From Paracoccaceae bacterium (GTDB lineage: Bacteria; Pseudomonadota; Alphaproteobacteria; Rhodobacterales; Rhodobacteraceae), in NCBI GenBank assembly GCA_026997055.1, contig JALWJU010000177.1, forward strand, positions 1 to 5,969: 5,969 bases of DNA. Reading direction: 5' to 3'. The notes beneath the pieces are model-generated. The model was not told the origin of the DNA. It made no database searches and was given only the letters and a program-made list of their open reading frames with translations. A program made the translations under genes and the position numbers. Below are positions 4,907-5,969 of this stretch, piece after piece. The stretch's first letter is position 1. Each line of letters opens with the position of its first letter.

Positions 4907-5969
4907 TTACCCCTTGAGTGCCCGCCAGCCGATATCGGAGCGAAAGAAACCCTCGGGCCAGGAGATTCTCGCAACCATTTCATAGGCGCGGGCATGGGCC
5001 TGGGCCAGGCTGCCGGCACGGGCGGTGACGGCAAGCACCCGGCCGCCGGCGGCGATGATCCGACCGTCCTGCTCGACGGTACCGGCGTGAAAGACCATGT
5101 GGGCGCTGTCTTCGGGCAGGCTGTCGAGCCCTCCGATCACGCTGCCCTTTTCATAGGCACCCGGATAGCCGCGCGCGGCCATGATCACGGTGATTGCATG
5201 GTCGTCGGCCCAGTTCACGCGGGCTTCACGCAAGCGCCCCTCGGCGGCGGCCTGCATCAGGTCCAGCGCCTGGGCGCCCAGACGCATCATCAGCACCTGG
5301 CATTCCGGGTCGCCGAAGCGCACATTGTACTCGACCAGCCGGGCGCGCCCGTCGCGGATCATCAGCCCGGCATAGAGCACCCCCTGAAAGGGCGTGCCGC
5401 GCGCGGCCATTTCCGCGAGCGTGGGGCGGATGATCTCCTCCATCACCTGCGCCTGAAGCGCCTCGCTCAGCACCGGCGCCGGAGAATAGGCGCCCATGCC
5501 GCCGGTATTGGGGCCGGTGTCGCCCTCGCCCACGCGCTTGTGGTCCTGCGCGGTGCCGATGGGCAGGGCGTCGGTACCGTCGCACAGCACGAAGAAGCTC
5601 GCCTCCTCGCCTTCCATGAATTCCTCGATCACCACCTCGGCCCCGGCCGCGCCGAAGGCCCCGGCAAACATCTCGTCCACGGCGGCAAGGGCGCTGGCCT
5701 CGTCCTCGGCCACGATCACCCCCTTGCCGGCGGCGAGCCCGTCGGCCTTGATCACGATCGGCGCGCCCTGTGCGGCGACATGAGCGCGCGCCGCTTCCCG
5801 GTCGCTGAAGCGGGCATAGCCGGCGGCGGGCACCCCGGCGGCGTCGCAGATCTCGTGGGTGAAGGCCTTGGAGGCCTCGAGCCGGGCGGCGGCGGCGGAG
5901 GGGCCGAACACGCTCACCCCCGCCGCCCGCAGCCGGTCCGCCACGCCGGCGACCAGCGGCGCCTCCGGG
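4907..5969 (-). CDS. purD: Phosphoribosylamine-glycine ligase (GAR synthetase), N-terminus missing
   Basis: PurD joins glycine to 5-phosphoribosylamine using ATP to make glycinamide ribonucleotide, the second step of de novo purine synthesis in the cytoplasm. The frame is open to the right edge, where it reads PEAPLVAGVADRLRAAG, part of the conserved GPEAPLV region. About 353 of some 420-430 residues are present, so roughly the first 70 are outside the window and no start can be given; the GTG at 5944 is internal. Counting from that Val: the ATP-grasp core KADGLAAGKGV (66-76), EEFMEGEEASF (107-117), the AQDHKR-to-TGGMGAYSP stretch (132-154), and the family signature RFGDPECQ (209-216). The C-terminal domain is intact and ends DIGWRALKG before TAA (4907-4909). 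It converges on fnrL. A long hairpin begins just after the stop. Confidence 0.96.
   Translation of the reverse strand, partial: PEAPLVAGVADRLRAAGVSVFGPSAAAARLEASKAFTHEICDAAGVPAAGYARFSDREAARAHVAAQGAPIVIKADGLAAGKGVIVAEDEASALAAVDEMFAGAFGAAGAEVVIEEFMEGEEASFFVLCDGTDALPIGTAQDHKRVGEGDTGPNTGGMGAYSPAPVLSEALQAQVMEEIIRPTLAEMAARGTPFQGVLYAGLMIRDGRARLVEYNVRFGDPECQVLMMRLGAQALDLMQAAAEGRLREARVNWADDHAITVIMAARGYPGAYEKGSVIGGLDSLPEDSAHMVFHAGTVEQDGRIIAAGGRVLAVTARAGSLAQAHARAYEMVARISWPEGFFRSDIGWRALKG

Noticed and set aside
4774..5034. An 86-codon minus-strand frame across the purD end and the gap
   Set aside because: It overlaps the purD C-terminus in another frame and runs through the inverted repeat; the product is low complexity (Pro, Ser, Cys) and unrecognised.

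Overview
The window is GC-rich, densely coded chromosomal DNA from an alphaproteobacterium, most likely a member of the Rhodobacteraceae (Rhodobacter/Roseobacter group). Three things point there: an SAM/SAH riboswitch directly upstream of metK, an element I know only from Rhodobacterales; a divergent hemN-fnrL pair whose regulator has the CX2CX7C cysteine pattern of Rhodobacter FnrL; and GC-rich intergenic elements of a type common in that family. I see no phage, transposase, CRISPR, tRNA or rRNA. This assignment is from sequence recognition, not from a database search.

Layout. Positions 1-1016 (+) hold the 3' two thirds of lnt, apolipoprotein N-acyltransferase, cut by the left edge. Positions 1017-1106 hold a candidate promoter and the riboswitch. 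Positions 1107-2273 (+) are metK, S-adenosylmethionine synthetase. Positions 2274-2434 are a convergent gap with a GC-rich hairpin. Positions 2435-3790 (-) are hemN, oxygen-independent coproporphyrinogen III oxidase. Positions 3791-3856 are a divergent control region with one perfect FNR box. Positions 3857-4597 (+) are fnrL. Positions 4598-4906 (309 bases) carry no convincing gene; they hold a GC hairpin, a CtrA-like motif and a 110-base imperfect inverted repeat that folds best on the minus strand, as the 3' end of the purD mRNA. Positions 4907-5969 (-) are purD, cut by the right edge and lacking its N-terminus.

How the genes work together. FnrL senses low oxygen through an iron-sulfur cluster. 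The FNR box between it and hemN should switch on the anaerobic, radical-SAM route of haem/bacteriochlorophyll precursor synthesis and may also feed back on fnrL. The SAM that HemN consumes is made by MetK, whose translation is predicted to be turned down by SAM through the riboswitch. Lnt (lipoprotein maturation) and PurD (purine synthesis) are housekeeping genes with no evident functional tie to the others.

No undescribed multi-gene system is visible. The most interesting material is regulatory: the riboswitch, the geometry of the FNR box (which predicts a nearly leaderless hemN mRNA), and the long hairpin after purD.
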